A DNA stretch of 5,865 bases from F23-D06 sp963643165 (GTDB taxonomy: Bacteria > Bacteroidota > Bacteroidia > Bacteroidales > WCHB1-69): contig CAVIJD010000064.1 of assembly GCA_963643165.1 (NCBI GenBank), forward strand, positions 1 to 5,865, given 5' to 3'. The notes under the pieces were generated by a model. That model had not been told where the DNA came from, did no database searches, and worked only from the letters and a program-made list of their open reading frames with translations. Positions 5,741-5,865 of the stretch are shown here, piece by piece. The translations under genes and the position numbers were made by a program. Numbering within the stretch: the first letter of the stretch is position 1; each line of letters starts with the position of its first letter.

Positions 5741-5748
5741 CAAGTATA
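5741..5748 (-). promoter_or_regulatory. Possible Bacteroidota -7 promoter element
   Basis: On the minus strand this reads TATACTTG, one base off the Bacteroidota primary-sigma -7 consensus TAnnTTTG, followed by GCACC. It lies in an A/T-rich stretch (GAAATTATTGC just upstream). No clear TTTG-type -33 box is found at the expected spacing. It is the best match I found upstream of the small gene, but it would leave a leader of about 260 nt. Confidence 0.35.
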
Positions 5749-5780
5749 GCAATAATTTCTGAATGTTTTTAACACCGCAT

Positions 5781-5797
5781 TGTTGAATGTTGAATGT
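5781..5797. repeat. Short heptamer repeat, unit TGTTGAA
   Basis: About 2.4 exact copies of TGTTGAA. Each copy contains GAATG across the junction, complementary to the CATTC of the neighbouring heptamer array at 5804-5845. Confidence 0.8.
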
Positions 5798-5803
5798 AGA
5801 GGC

Positions 5804-5845
5804 ATTCCTCATTCCTCATTCCTCATTCCTAATTCCTCATTCCTA
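5804..5845. repeat. Six-copy heptamer tandem array, units ATTCCTC / ATTCCTA
   Basis: Six contiguous 7-bp units: three ATTCCTC, then ATTCCTA, ATTCCTC and ATTCCTA, running into ATTAA. Arrays of this GAGGAAT type are, from recall, common as dispersed intergenic repeats in Bacteroidota genomes. No spacers are present, so it is not a CRISPR array. The function is unknown. Confidence 0.9.
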
Positions 5846-5865
5846 ATTAAGTCTTACGTCAGAAC

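Larger units (their letters stand above)
5473..5865 (-). other. Non-coding leader and intergenic region upstream of the two-gene unit
   Basis: 393 bp without a convincing gene. From right to left it contains heptamer repeats (5804-5845 and 5781-5797), a possible promoter near 5741-5748, an eight-codon mini-ORF (5721-5695), a TA run (5667-5681), two alternative hairpins with a U-rich tail (5664-5618), and short inverted repeats at 5545-5557 (TGCCA/TGGCA) and 5522-5535 (CCCAA/TTGGG). The last stretch before the ATG at 5472 is A/T-rich (ACTAAATAAAAAGTTATT on the coding strand) with no Shine-Dalgarno box. If transcription starts near 5735, the leader is about 260 nt and strongly structured. Confidence 0.6.

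Noticed and set aside
5781..5845. Possible CRISPR array
   Set aside because: The repeats are 7 bp units with no spacers between them; they are simple tandem repeats.

Overview
The window looks like a chromosomal piece of a Bacteroidota bacterium, probably of the order Bacteroidales. Four things point there: a C-terminal type IX secretion (T9SS) sorting domain, the N-terminal domain and 'YYVRAYATN' repeats that Bacteroidota use in large surface proteins, a FISUMP domain, and A-rich translation starts without a Shine-Dalgarno box. All convincing coding sequence is on the minus strand. There are no RNA genes, insertion sequences, CRISPR arrays or metabolic genes.

Reading the minus strand from the right edge: 5473-5865 is non-coding. 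It holds two heptamer repeat tracts, a possible promoter, a TA run and several hairpins, one of them terminator-like. Next is a 162-codon secreted protein with a T9SS sorting domain (5472-4984). After a gap of only 28 bp comes one enormous open frame, from 4955 to the left edge (1651 complete codons, no stop, truncated by the window). I checked its frame line by line; it is open throughout.

The giant protein is modular. In order it has: a signal peptide; a Bacteroidota N-terminal beta domain (about 22-131); a collagen-like Gly-X-Y stalk (about 132-682) interrupted by three kinds of short module, one inside a perfect 156-bp tandem DNA repeat; a stretch resembling phage tail-fibre linkers (689-776); a coiled coil (786-840); five fibronectin-III-like repeats (849-1335); a FISUMP domain (1336-1562); and a sixth repeat cut by the window edge. 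This reads as a long, probably trimeric, surface fibre carrying a presented domain. The small upstream gene is probably co-transcribed and exported by T9SS.

The points most worth following are the tail-fibre-like construction of the stalk, the Asn/Tyr/Ser-rich end of the FISUMP domain (a possible hypervariable region), the in-frame 156-bp repeat as a length-variation site, and the attenuator-like leader. No complete, clearly new system can be demonstrated from this window alone.
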